Shown: piece after piece, positions 28,236 through 36,713 of the stretch
Layout: each line of letters starts with the position of its first letter
Position numbering within the stretch: the stretch's first letter is position 1
Assembly (NCBI RefSeq): GCF_002897035.1
Contig: NZ_BAUX01000011.1
Span: 62,001-126,000 of the forward strand
From: Methylopila sp. Yamaguchi
GTDB lineage: Bacteria > Pseudomonadota > Alphaproteobacteria > Rhizobiales > Methylopilaceae
Direction: 5' to 3'
DNA: 64,000 bases
The notes under the pieces: generated by a model
Database searches by the model: none
What the model was told of the DNA's origin: nothing
What the model saw: only the letters and a program-made list of their open reading frames with translations
Position numbers and translations under genes: made by a program

Positions 28236-28889
28236 TCAGATGCGAATCGTGATGCGGTTTTCGACCTTGGTGACGCCGGGGGCGCGCCAGGCCGCGCGTT
28301 CGGCTTCCTGCCGCTCGGCCCAAGATCTGACGGAGCCCCTGAGGATCACCTCGCTCCCGTGAGCTTCAACGGTGACCTGGTCGGCGTCGACTTCCGCGCT
28401 GCGGCGAAAGGCGTCCTCGATCTTGGCCTTGATCTCCGTCGCGCTGACGCGCGGCTTGAGGACGATCATGTTGCTGACGCCCTTGATGCCGCGAACGCGC
28501 CGCACGGCGTCTTCCGCGCGCGCGCGCTGGTAGTTCCATTCCGCACTGCCTTCGAGCGTGACCCAGCCGTCCTTCACCACCACCTTCATGGTCTCGTGAG
28601 AGAAGGGCAGCTCGTTTTTAAGCGCCGCCACCGCGTCGCGCGCGAGCTCCGGATCGGGCCGTTCGCTGCCGCTCGGCAGACGCACTACGATGTCGTTGGC
28701 CACGCCCATCACGCCGCTGACGCGCTTCACGTCACGTTCGGCCTGCCATTTCTGCGTAAAGCTGCGGACGAAGCCGGTCAGGGTGACGACCCCGCCTTTG
28801 ACCGACACGGCGATGTCGGTCGCGTCGATATCGGCATCCCATTTGAGTTCGGCTTCCACGTCGCGTTTGATGTCGGCGTCGGATTTCAT
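28236..28889 (-). CDS. Protein with three BON domains
   Basis: 217 residues built of three consecutive BON domains (about 3-70, 77-145 and 150-217), each with a VxVxxGxVTLxG strand: ISVSVKGG-type [20 protein letters not shown] and [10 protein letters not shown]. There is no signal peptide, so it is cytoplasmic, unlike OsmY, and resembles hyperosmotic/general stress BON proteins of rhizobia. An FNR-like site lies 99 bases upstream. Confidence 0.92.
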   Translation of the reverse strand: MKSDADIKRDVEAELKWDADIDATDIAVSVKGGVVTLTGFVRSFTQKWQAERDVKRVSGVMGVANDIVVRLPSGSERPDPELARDAVAALKNELPFSHETMKVVVKDGWVTLEGSAEWNYQRARAEDAVRRVRGIKGVSNMIVLKPRVSATEIKAKIEDAFRRSAEVDADQVTVEAHGSEVILRGSVRSWAERQEAERAAWRAPGVTKVENRITIRI

Positions 28890-28981
28890 CTCGCTCTCCC
28901 GTGCTGTCGATCAGCTTTGGAACCGCAGGCGCGGTCGTGGGCTGCGTAGCCTCAGGCTGGCTTGGACGTCGCGGGGGCGCC

Positions 28982-28995
28982 TTGACGGTCGTCAG
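28982..28995 (-). promoter_or_regulatory. FNR/FixK-like palindrome upstream of the BON gene
   Basis: TTGACGGTCGTCAG in plus-strand reading, centre 28988.5, 99.5 bases before the BON start. Acting from -41.5 it would give a leader of about 58 bases. No clear -10 element was seen. Confidence 0.55.
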
Positions 28996-29359
28996 CTTTC
29001 CCCGGCCAAGCCTCTTCGATGAGCGTCATGAGGGCACGCGCTGCTGAAGGATCGCCTCCAAGCGACGGAAGCGCTCTTCAAAGCGTCGACTATGCTTGTC
29101 GAACGCCACGCCCCGCGGGGAGCTGCGAGAACCACCGCGTGATGACGCGGGAGCGAGATCAAGCCATTGCGACTCGCGTTCATGGCAGTCTCCGGACATG
29201 CAAGGCCCGCCCGAGGGCGGGCGGGGGAGCATGATAAGGTGGCCTGCCTGAGCGAGACGCGATCCAGATATTTTGGTATTCACACTGCATCGCTGAAGAC
29301 TTTACGGCTCTCAGCGACTGAGAGACGTTCGTGCTCCCGCCTAAAAACGGGAGATTTCA
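28996..29359. other. Intergenic region
   Basis: No gene is recognised. Near the right end CTCCCG and CGGGAG form a short hairpin (about 29333-29352) with an A-rich loop that overlaps the GGGAG ribosome site of the DUF6894 pseudogene at 29360, so translation of that gene may once have been structure-controlled. Confidence 0.4.
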
Positions 29360-29618
29360 ATGCCGAAGTTTCATTTTAACATCTATGATGGCATAACTTT
29401 GCTAGATGAGACAGGCATAGAACTGCCCTGATCTGACGTTCCGCCGAGAGGCGATCCGCTACGCGGCCACTCTGCTCGAAACTGCGGGCAAAAAGGATAG
29501 GCTTGGGCAGGACTAGTGGATGGAGGTTACTGACAGCGAGGGGTTGATGATGTTCCGGCTCGACTTTGTCGTGACGGATGCACCTGCGGCCGCAAGCGCC
29601 TCAAAACAGAAAGCCTAG
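29360..29618 (+). pseudogene. DUF6894 family gene with a frameshift and an in-frame stop
   Basis: The frame starts ATG at 29360 behind GGGAG and encodes MPKFHFNIYDGITLLDETG IELP, then hits TGA at 29429. Skipping one base restores DLTFRREAIRYAATLLETAG, then a TAG at 29514 interrupts before WMEVTDSEGLMMFRLDFVV. The order MPxFxFxxYDG, LLDExGxELPD, ARREAIRYA, MEVTDxxG, FRLDF is that of DUF6894, small proteins abundant in Hyphomicrobiales. Two lesions make a pseudogene far likelier than a sequencing error. Confidence 0.75.
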
Positions 29619-29657
29619 CGTGGCGCTGTCGTCTGTTCATCGAATTTTCTCCTGTCG

Positions 29658-29867
29658 TCACCCGCCCTGCCCGACGGGTTGGCATCGGCCAGTCGGCGAT
29701 AAGCAGCAGCCTCGCGGCTTCGAATATTGACTGGCGACGAGTTGCTCACGCGCGCGCCCGACCCATAGACCAGGTTCAAGCGCCGCTTCGTAAAATGAAT
29801 CGAAGATCTTCGGCCACTCGAGCATCGGCGCGCCTCCGGATGGCGTGCACATTCTCATGGATTGCAT
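29658..29867 (-). other. Possible remnant of a LuxR-type regulator N-terminus
   Basis: An open frame of 69 residues in which residues 15-36 (MLEWPKIFDSFYEAALEPGLWV) resemble the first helix of LuxR-family regulators, where a YEAALxPxxW pattern is usual. The rest has no match I recognise. It lies just below the broken heme-oxygenase-like gene. Low confidence. Confidence 0.22.
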
Positions 29868-29895
29868 AGAGGCTTCAACGCAGCCGGAGACTGGA

Positions 29896-30309
29896 TCAGC
29901 CGGCTGTCAGGGCCTCAGGCGCGTTCTCGGTCAGCTCCGACATGGAGAAGCTGCGGATGCGCTCGATCTCTTCGGCGGGGATGTCATCCTCGTCGCGATC
30001 GCAGATCCGCGAGAGCGCAATCGGCTGCAGCGCCCATTCCGCCATGCGCAGGTAAAGCACCGTCCCTTTCGAGGCTCCCTCCTCTAGGTCGGCCAGGTGC
30101 CGTTCCTCGAGGTTCGCCGTGGCGAGCGCCTCCATGATCTGGTCTCCGTGGGGCAGCGTCTCGTGCTGATGGAGAACCAGAAATTTGGTGTTCTCGCGGG
30201 TGAGGAAGCTCCCCGTGAGCGCGCGTTTCACCCAAGGACGGGCCGCTCCGGCTGAGATGTTCTCCAGGATCGTAGCAGCGCCCAGGCGCACGAACGGTCG
30301 GTCAACCAC
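29896..30309 (-). pseudogene. C-terminal half of a heme-oxygenase-like protein, after an in-frame amber stop
   Basis: 137 residues in the same frame as the upstream piece, separated only by TAG ATC. A GTG at 30309 follows, but no ribosome site. The residues (VRLGAATILENISAG, LVLHQHETLPHGDQI, EERHLADLEEG) look like the second helical half of iron-binding heme-oxygenase-like (HDO) proteins, with His and Glu residues that could bind metal. Joined to the upstream half the protein would be about 253 residues, a normal size. Confidence 0.6.
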
Positions 30310-30312
30310 GAT

Positions 30313-30657
30313 CTACTCGAAATATGCGTGCCAGAGCTCAACGTCGAATGACACGGGGAGCGGCTTAAGGCCGAACTGGAGGAGGTCGCTGGCGGCCACA
30401 AGGTAGTGCAGCTCCTCCTCGCTCGCGAAGTCGACGAGAAAGGCGCGAAGCCGGCGCCGGCGAGCAAGATCCGGGTGGGCGGCGGCGGACAGGAAGTACC
30501 GTTGGACGCCCCGGGTGAGGTGGTATTGAAACGAGAGGTAGCGGATGTACTGATCGACGGTGGTTTTGCCGCCGTTGCTCAGCACGCTCTGAAAAAGTTC
30601 GGCGAATAGGACCTGCGCATCTGCGATGCGCCCTTCAATGCGTTCCATGTCGGTCAC
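30313..30657 (-). pseudogene. N-terminal half of a heme-oxygenase-like protein
   Basis: 114 residues from a GTG at 30657 (overlapping the stop of the acyltransferase fragment as GTGA) or the ATG at 30648. It holds YIRYLSFQYHLTRGVQRYFL, FLVDFASEEELHYLVAA and the ending VELWHAYFE, then TAG. EEELH supplies metal-ligand-type residues. The same frame continues beyond the stop with IVVDRPFVRLGA, so one point mutation splits the gene. The overlap shows it was co-translated with the acyltransferase. Confidence 0.6.
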
Positions 30658-30959
30658 GCGAGCGTTTGTGAAGCTGCGGATTTGTAGGGCCGTTCGGCAA
30701 CCGGGGCGTCCCTTGTGTCGAGCAACATTGTAAAAAGCCCACCCGCGCAAGCATCCTCGGAATAGAAACCGGTCTCGATGAACCCCTGGCGCTGGAAGAA
30801 CGGGATTAGGGATTGGGCGGTCTGCATCAGGCAGTAGCGCCAGCCGCTACTGACCGCCTGCAACCGGGTGAACGCTATCAGGTCGACGGCATGACGCCAG
30901 GAGTGCCGCGGATCGCGAACGAGACGGGTGCAGGTCAGGGGCGCTCTGGATCGATGCAA
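30654..30959 (-). pseudogene. C-terminal part of a FeeM-type N-acyl amino acid synthase, after a frameshift
   Basis: The frame carries PLTCTRLVRDPRHSWRHAVD, LIAFTRLQAVSSGWRYCLM, SLIPFFQRQGF and FTMLLDTRDAP, the second half of the GNAT-like fold seen in FeeM/long-chain N-acyltransferases. It continues directly from the fragment ending at 30935. The two join if a CCCC tract near 30946 regains one C. An independent start (ATG at 30959) is available but has no ribosome site. Confidence 0.62.
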
Positions 30960-31432
30960 AGGACCCGCGCCGTCGCCTGAAAGTGCTCCGCGCGCGGATG
31001 CTCCGAGCCAAGGACCGGGCCGACCCTCATGGCGGCTGTAATCCCTAGGCTGTCAACCGCGTAAATGTTGACCGAAGAGAAGTCCGGTGCCTCAAGGAGG
31101 CAGCATGGCACGCTGACCGCTGAAGAGTAGCGCTTGCCCTGAGCCTGGACGAACTGCCGGTGCCGCAAAGCGCCAATCTGGCGAAGTCGCCCGAAGGTGT
31201 CCGCGACCCGCACGTGCGGGAAAGCGACGCGGTTCTCGACTAGCGCATCGCGAAGTGGAAGAGGCGACAGTTCCTTAAAGGTTTTGGTAGTCGAAAGGAT
31301 TTCTGCGTAGGGCGCGAGGTCAGGACGCGCGCCAGCGTCCTCAAGTTCAAGCATCGCTAGGTCGCTCCCGGAACCGGCCGTTGCGCCGTCGCCTTTAAGG
31401 TGACGGGCTCGGCCGGCTCTGGCATCAATCAT
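30935..31432 (-). pseudogene. N-terminal part of a FeeM-type N-acyl amino acid synthase
   Basis: About 165 residues from the ATG at 31432. A disordered start is followed by GRLRQIGALRHRQFVQAQGKRY, the family's signature for binding the acyl carrier, and VNIYAVDSLGITAAMRVGPVLGS. It ends at a premature TGA after IDPERP. In relatives this stretch continues LTCTRLVR, which is found one frame away. The family makes N-acyl amino acids, sometimes as signals. It heads a broken operon with the heme-oxygenase-like gene. Confidence 0.62.
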
Positions 31433-31633
31433 TTGCACTACGTATGGACGCGGAGTGCCGAGGCTCTGACTTAGCGTCAGGGGGTGAGGTTATACACGCG
31501 GCGGGCGGTTCCAGGTGCCGATCAACACTGATGACAACTCGGGACGCAAGCGCGTGTCCGCTCGTGGCCACTTTTAGCCACCAAGGTGGCGAAGTCGCGT
31601 GTTCCCTTCCGGTACCGAGCCGCCTTCCGCGCT

Positions 31634-31649
31634 TGACGCTACAGCGTCA
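31634..31649. repeat. Perfect 16-base palindrome
   Basis: TGACGCT-AC-AGCGTCA has two perfect seven-base arms around AC. The spacing differs from the FNR-like sites. It lies between the broken acyltransferase and the terminase remnant, with no intact gene next to it. Confidence 0.4.
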
Positions 31650-31831
31650 TGGCATGCACAGCGCTCCAGTGTAACCAGAAGTGCAACAGGCAGTTCAAAG
31701 TCGATCGGCATCGTACGTGCTCGCTTTTCTCACTCAGACTCGCAGCGAACAAAGCCCGCCCGGCGGTGCCGGCGCTGCGCTCGCGCCTGCAGACCTTCAC
31801 TACCTCGGCGAACTGGGTACGATCGAACAAG

Positions 31832-32005
31832 CTCCCGCTCGAAGGCAACATCGTGAAGCGCGAATGGCTGCGGTTCTACGACGAAGCGCCCAGGGAGCTT
31901 GATTTGGGCATCGCGAGCTGGAACACGGCCTTAACGCTCTCAGAAGCCCCCGACTGGTCAGTCGGGACGGTGTGGGGGGCGAAGGGCCTAGATTTTTATC
32001 TGCTC
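31832..32005 (+). pseudogene. Fragment of a phage terminase large subunit (nuclease domain)
   Basis: The frame encodes LPLEGNIVKREWLRFYDEAP, LGIASWNTALTLSEAPDWSV, GTVWGAKGLDFYLL. The order (F/I)KREWxRFY, SWDTA, DYSVGTVWG, DFYLLD is that of the terminase nuclease domain. The metal-binding Asp of SWDTA is Asn here, and neither the ATPase domain upstream nor the rest of the nuclease downstream is found. It is a prophage relic. Confidence 0.65.
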
Positions 32006-32029
32006 AAGTGCCTCCGCATCCGAGCGATG

Positions 32030-32237
32030 TTATTCGGACGAGGCCACAACCTGGCTATTGGCAGTCGGCCGCGGTTCGTTCCTTTGGTCGCAGGAGCGGT
32101 TGCTCACGAAAACCATGACGCTGATGATCGCCATTGCGGCGACAACGAACACGACGAGGGACCTGCCGTGGCTCGAGGCCGGTCCCTCCGCGGGAAGTGT
32201 CCTGATCTTCTTCGTGCGTCTTAAAGTCGTCTCGCAT
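32030..32237 (-). pseudogene. Possible small membrane protein with a frameshift
   Basis: On the minus strand an ATG at 32237 opens MRDDFKTHEEDQDTSRGGTG LEP. One frame over, the sequence continues as GRSLVVFVVAAMAIISVMVF VSNRS, a clear membrane helix, followed by a short tail to a stop at 32030. The two parts make a plausible small single-helix protein if one extra base near 32155 is removed. No family is recognised. Confidence 0.3.
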
Positions 32238-32324
32238 CCGGGGTTCACGAAGCCGGCGCCGTCACGCCGTCGCGCGCGGCATGGAAGGAGGTAGCGGACA
32301 CTCCGATCCTCGGCGGCAGGCGGT

Positions 32325-34724
32325 CTACTCGGCGGCCTCACGTCGCTCCGCAGGCTCCAGCGCGGCGGCGACGGCCTCGTCGACGCGCTCCAGCCAGACG
32401 AACTCGAGCTGGTCGCGCGCCTCCTTCGGGATGTCGTCGAAGTCCCGCCGGTTTCGCGCGGGCAGCATCACCCGCTTCAGGCCCGCGGCGGCGGCCGCCA
32501 CGACCTTCTCCTTGATGCCGCCGACGGGCAGAACGAGCCCCCGCAGCGAAATCTCGCCCGTCATCGCCGTGTCGCTGCGGACCGTGCGTCCCGTCAGCAG
32601 CGAGGCCAGCGCCACATACATCGCGACGCCGGCGCTCGGGCCGTCCTTCGGGGTCGCGCCCGCCGGCACATGGACGTGGATGTCGCTCCGTTCGAACATC
32701 CCCGGCTCCACGCCAAGCGCGTCGGCGGTGCTCTTCGTTAGGCTGAGGGCAGCCTGCGCGCTCTCGCGCATGACGTCGCCCAGCTGGCCTGTGAGGGTGA
32801 ACGCGCCCTTGCCGGCGCTCCGAGTCGCCTCGATGAACAGGATGTCGCCGCCGACCGGCGTCCAAGCGAGGCCGGTCGCGACGCCCGACGTGCTGGTGCG
32901 CATGGCGACTTCGCTCTCGAACCGCGCCGGCCCGAGGATCGCCACGAGATCGTCGACGCCGATCCGCACCTGCGTCGCGCTTCCGTCGGCGATGCGCAGC
33001 GCCGCGTTGCGCAGCGCCCGTCCGATCTCGCGCTCGAGCCCGCGCACGCCCGCCTCGCGGGTGTAGTCATGCACGATTCGGCGCAGCGCCTCGGCATCGA
33101 TCGAGGCCTGATCCGGCGTCAGCCCGTTCGCCTCAAGCTGGCGGCGCACGAGGTACCGCGCGGCGATCTCCAGCTTCTCCCCCTCGGTGTAGCCGGCGAG
33201 GCTGATGACCTCCATGCGGTCGCGCAAGGGGCCAGGGATCGTGTCCAGCATGTTGGCGGTGGCGATGAACGAGACCTTCGAAAGGTCGAAGGGCACGCCG
33301 AGATAGTTGTCGCGGAAGGCGCTGTTCTGCTCGGGATCCAGCACCTCCAGCATGGCGGCGGACGGATCGCCCTGGATGCCGCGGCCCATCTTGTCGATCT
33401 CGTCCAGCATCATCACGCAGCCGCGCGAGCCCGCCTTCCGGATGCCCTGGACGATGTTTCCGGGCAGCGCCCCGACGTAGGTGCGGCGGTGTCCGCGGAT
33501 CTCGGCCTCGTCGTGCACGCCGCCCAGGCTGACCCGCACGAACGGGCGGTCGAGCGCACGGGCTATCGACTGGCCGAGCGAGGTCTTGCCGACGCCGGGC
33601 GGCCCGACGAAGCAGAGGATCGGAGCCTTCCCGTTCGGCGCGAGCTTGCGAACCGCGAGATACTCCACGATGCGGCTCTTGATCTTCTCGAGGCCGAAAT
33701 GGTCCTCGTCGAGGATGCGGCGCGCTTCGCCGATATCGATCAGCTTCGCTTCGGGCGCCTTCCAGGGCAGCTCGATCAGCCAGTCGAGATAGGTGCGGAT
33801 CATGCCGCTCTCCGCGGCGGCTTCAGGCAGGCGTTCGTAGCGGCGCAGCTCCTTGCGGGCCTGGTCGTCGACCTCCTTAGGCATTTCGGCTTTGGCGATC
33901 GCGGCCGAGAGCTCCGCCACCTCCTGCGCTTTGCCTTCGTCTTCGCCGAGTTGCCGCTGGATAGCGGCCATCTGCTCGCGCAGCACGGCTTCACGCTGGC
34001 GCTCGTCGAACGTCGCCTTGGTCTGACGCCCGATCTCCTGGCTGATCCGCAGAACCTCGATGCGCTCGGCAAGCAGCCGGGACACCTTCTCCATTCGCGC
34101 GGCGAGATCGATGGTCTCGAGGATCTCCTGTTTCTGCTGCGGCGAGACGTCCAGGTACGCGGCCGCAAGATCGGCGAGCGCCGCGGGCGAAGCCGCCTGT
34201 TGGATGGCGGCCACAAGTTCCGTCGGCGCCTGAGGCAGGAGGTTCACGGCCTCCAGAGCCTGCGCCTGGAGGTGCAGGAACCGGGCTTCGATCTCCGGAG
34301 ACCGGCCGTCCGGCTCAGGGATCTGCAGCACGCGGGCCACGAGGAAGGGGGTCCCGGGATAGTAGTCGAGCGCGCGCATGCGCTGCACGCCCTGCGCGAC
34401 GATGTGGTGCGAGCCGTCCGGCGCGGTGACGTAGCGCAGGATATTGGCGACCGTTCCGACCGTGTGCAGGTCGCCGGGCGCGGGCTCGTCCACCTCCGGA
34501 TCGCGCTGCATGACGACGCCGATCTGCCGCTCCTCCCGGATCGCCTGCTGGATTGCGGCGACGCTCTGGACGCGGCCGATCGCGAACGGCGCGACGAGGT
34601 TTGGGAACAGGACGGAGTTGCGCACCGGCAGGATGATCATCCCGTCGGAGGGAAGGTCGGGGCGCGCGCCGCCGGCAGTTGGGGCGTCGGCTGCGGCGGG
34701 GCCGCTCTGATGTTCCATGCTCAT
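32325..34724 (-). CDS. lon: ATP-dependent protease Lon
   Basis: 799 residues from the ATG at 34724 (a second ATG is at 34718; a TTG at 34736 overlaps the Hsp20 stop). Domains: N-terminal substrate domain (about 25-220, starting MIILPVRNSVLFPN), AAA+ ATPase with GPPGVGKTS and MMLDEIDKMG, and the serine-lysine protease domain with PKDGPSAGV and GIKEKVVAA. It degrades misfolded and regulatory proteins. The immediate coupling to a small heat-shock gene suggests a stress-specific Lon rather than the clpX-linked housekeeping copy. Confidence 0.93.
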   Translation of the reverse strand: MSMEHQSGPAAADAPTAGGARPDLPSDGMIILPVRNSVLFPNLVAPFAIGRVQSVAAIQQAIREERQIGVVMQRDPEVDEPAPGDLHTVGTVANILRYVTAPDGSHHIVAQGVQRMRALDYYPGTPFLVARVLQIPEPDGRSPEIEARFLHLQAQALEAVNLLPQAPTELVAAIQQAASPAALADLAAAYLDVSPQQKQEILETIDLAARMEKVSRLLAERIEVLRISQEIGRQTKATFDERQREAVLREQMAAIQRQLGEDEGKAQEVAELSAAIAKAEMPKEVDDQARKELRRYERLPEAAAESGMIRTYLDWLIELPWKAPEAKLIDIGEARRILDEDHFGLEKIKSRIVEYLAVRKLAPNGKAPILCFVGPPGVGKTSLGQSIARALDRPFVRVSLGGVHDEAEIRGHRRTYVGALPGNIVQGIRKAGSRGCVMMLDEIDKMGRGIQGDPSAAMLEVLDPEQNSAFRDNYLGVPFDLSKVSFIATANMLDTIPGPLRDRMEVISLAGYTEGEKLEIAARYLVRRQLEANGLTPDQASIDAEALRRIVHDYTREAGVRGLEREIGRALRNAALRIADGSATQVRIGVDDLVAILGPARFESEVAMRTSTSGVATGLAWTPVGGDILFIEATRSAGKGAFTLTGQLGDVMRESAQAALSLTKSTADALGVEPGMFERSDIHVHVPAGATPKDGPSAGVAMYVALASLLTGRTVRSDTAMTGEISLRGLVLPVGGIKEKVVAAAAAGLKRVMLPARNRRDFDDIPKEARDQLEFVWLERVDEAVAAALEPAERREAAE

Positions 34725-34732
34725 GACGCGTT

Positions 34733-35140
34733 TCAATCCGCTTTGGCCAGCCCGAAGACGAGGCAGCCCTGCGCGGCGGCCCGGCGAACGCCGGCGTAGC
34801 GGCCGGCGGGAAGAGGGATGCGGCGTTCGAAACGGCCTTGCGGCAGCTCGAGACGGTGGATGACCGCGTCGCGCAGCTCCGGCGGCAGCGTCCGGCGCCC
34901 GGCGACAACGAGCGCGCCGTCCTCGATCGCAGCTTCGACCTCGTCGGGGTCGACCCCCGGAAGGGCTATGAGGATCAGCACCTCGCGCGCGGTCTCGATC
35001 ATGTCGACCGGCGGCTCCCAGGACGGCGCCCGCGGCGTCGCGGTCTTGAGCGCAAAGACCTGCCGGTGCATGCGCTCGGCGCGCGCGAGGCTCTCGACCG
35101 CTTCGGCGAGCATCCAGTTGAGCGGGTCTCGGTTCGACAC
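34733..35140 (-). CDS. Hsp20/alpha-crystallin family small heat-shock protein
   Basis: 135 residues from a GTG with AAGGAACG upstream. The alpha-crystallin domain is at about 45-130: WEPPVDMIETAREVLILIALPG, then ELPQGRFERRIPLP. The canonical C-terminal IxI tail is not obvious, which would limit oligomer size. It holds unfolding proteins for refolding or degradation. It is eight bases upstream of, and transcribed with, lon. Confidence 0.88.
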   Translation of the reverse strand: MSNRDPLNWMLAEAVESLARAERMHRQVFALKTATPRAPSWEPPVDMIETAREVLILIALPGVDPDEVEAAIEDGALVVAGRRTLPPELRDAVIHRLELPQGRFERRIPLPAGRYAGVRRAAAQGCLVFGLAKAD

Positions 35141-35375
35141 GTGCGTTCCTTGTTGAAAGATCAGGACGACGGCCCTTCAGATCGGGGCCCGAACGACCGA
35201 TGACAAGCGGCTGTGCGAGCCGGGCATGCCACCCGTCCCTTTCGCAAGTTTGCGCGGGTCGAAGACGAGCCGCTTCCGACCGTCACGCGAGACCCGCCCG
35301 TGATCCGTCCTGGAACGTGATCGCGCGCCGCGCGGCCCCGACGCGCAGGGCGGCGGCCGGCCCGCTCGCTTGGCC

Positions 35376-35564
35376 TCAGCGGTCCTGCTGATACCCTTGA
35401 TGCGTCGTGTTCTGCTTCACGTCGCCGAGCTGGCCGCGCTGATCGGGGGCGCTGGTCTCATCGCCTCTGGCCGAACCGCTTTTCAGGGGAGCCCACTTTT
35501 CGTCGCCGGCGCCCTTTTGGCTTCGGTTCTCCGCGGGGACCGGCGGCGTCTTCTTGACCGTCAT
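35376..35564 (-). CDS. Small hypothetical protein ending in an NTTHQGYQQDR motif
   Basis: 62 residues, MTVKKTPPVPAENRS start and QLGDVKQNTTHQGYQQDR end, hydrophilic and probably disordered. Proteins with a very similar QNTxxQGYQQDR tail are frequent short hypothetical proteins in Hyphomicrobiales. Function is unknown. It is on the same strand and 56 bases downstream of another small protein, so the two may be co-transcribed. Confidence 0.6.
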   Translation of the reverse strand: MTVKKTPPVPAENRSQKGAGDEKWAPLKSGSARGDETSAPDQRGQLGDVKQNTTHQGYQQDR

Positions 35565-35620
35565 TTTTCTGGCTCCGAGTTGTCGGATTCGGGGTCGCGG
35601 GCGTGAGGGTTTTCCTGCAT

Positions 35621-35800
35621 CTACTCGGTCTGAGCGCGTTTGCTGTCGTAGCCGCGCGTCTCCGGGTGCCGAGACTTGTCGCGGTTCGACAGCACCATGT
35701 TCTCGCCGATCTGGTCGTCGGGAGCGTCCGTCATTGCGCCCACGCCCGCCTGCTTGCCCTGGGCGCCCGCGCCCATGTCGTGTTTGCTGGCTTTGGCCAT
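35621..35800 (-). CDS. Small conserved hypothetical protein
   Basis: 59 residues from the ATG at 35800 behind AGGAAAGG. The sequence (MAKASKHDMGAGAQGKQAG, TDAPDDQIGENMVLSNRDK) is hydrophilic, Gly/Asp-rich, and matches short hypothetical proteins I associate with rhizobia and methylobacteria. A function is not known. It is next to the other small protein and downstream of no larger gene. Confidence 0.62.
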   Translation of the reverse strand: MAKASKHDMGAGAQGKQAGVGAMTDAPDDQIGENMVLSNRDKSRHPETRGYDSKRAQTE

Positions 35801-36713
35801 CTCGAACCTTTCCTGTTCGCCTGAACCGAAAAGAATCTCGCGGCGAATCATGTTCCCCGCCGCGCCAGCCTCTCCGCTTCAGCGAGCCAGCTCCGCTGAA
35901 CACCCGCAGAAGCGCCTCCTTCGGCTCATCGGCCGTGAACCGCGAAACGGGTTCCGGTCAAGCGATCGGGTGGCCGTGCATTTCGGAATCAACAATCTGC
36001 GCGCCCAGTCGGTTAAGTATGTCCGCTCTTGGCGGCCAACGGCTGTCGGCTGAAGTCGTATGTCGATCCACACGTCTAAACGTCCGATCTTGGACTTCGC
36101 CAAGGCCGAGACTTCGCGAAATGTAACTTCTGACGCAGAGCGGCGATCCTGCTCCTAAGGAAGCGCGATTCCAGAATGGTTGCGAACGCGTCGTGCCGTT
36201 CCGGTGCCAGGGAAGGCGTCTCATGGAGGACTCGAAGGATCTTCGCGCTGACCTGTCGGCGCGGCCGTCCCGTGAGGGGCGTGCATCGCGCCCGGCTGAA
36301 AGGCGGCGGACAGGACTTGCTGTCGTCGGCCGCTAGGTCCTCATGCTTCATGGAGCGCCGAGCGCTCTCGCCAGCATCGATGAGCTAACCCAACCCGCTA
36401 ACGGTTTGACCAAGGAAAGCCCGGCTGCTCCCCAGCAACCGGGTGACCTCGCGCCGCTCGAAACGGAGAGGGGCGGAATTCCGTTCCGACGCCTTTCCCA
36501 GGCGGGGGACGATGCGCAAGGCAGTAGGACACAACCAGCCCGCGCCCGAGAGCCCGCGCTTGTCGACCGACCAGAACCTACTTGCGCAACCTGTCAGTCG
36601 GCTGTCGGGAGAAGCGATCGCCAGTGGGTCAGCCGCCGAGACTGAGCTAGATCCGTCTGAGGGGCGCACGCTGCGCGAGGCGAAGACGTGACGGAACGGA
36701 TGCGTGGTAGCGT
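35801..36713. other. Long intergenic region
   Basis: About 910 bases before the response regulator. Several open frames exist on both strands, but codon use is irregular and none has a motif or ribosome site I trust. The composition is less GC-rich than its surroundings around 35990-36160. Decayed genes are likely. Confidence 0.4.

Noticed and set aside
33069-34799. 576-codon plus-strand open frame opposite lon
   Set aside because: Mirror frame of a clear Lon protease with Walker and Ser-Lys motifs.
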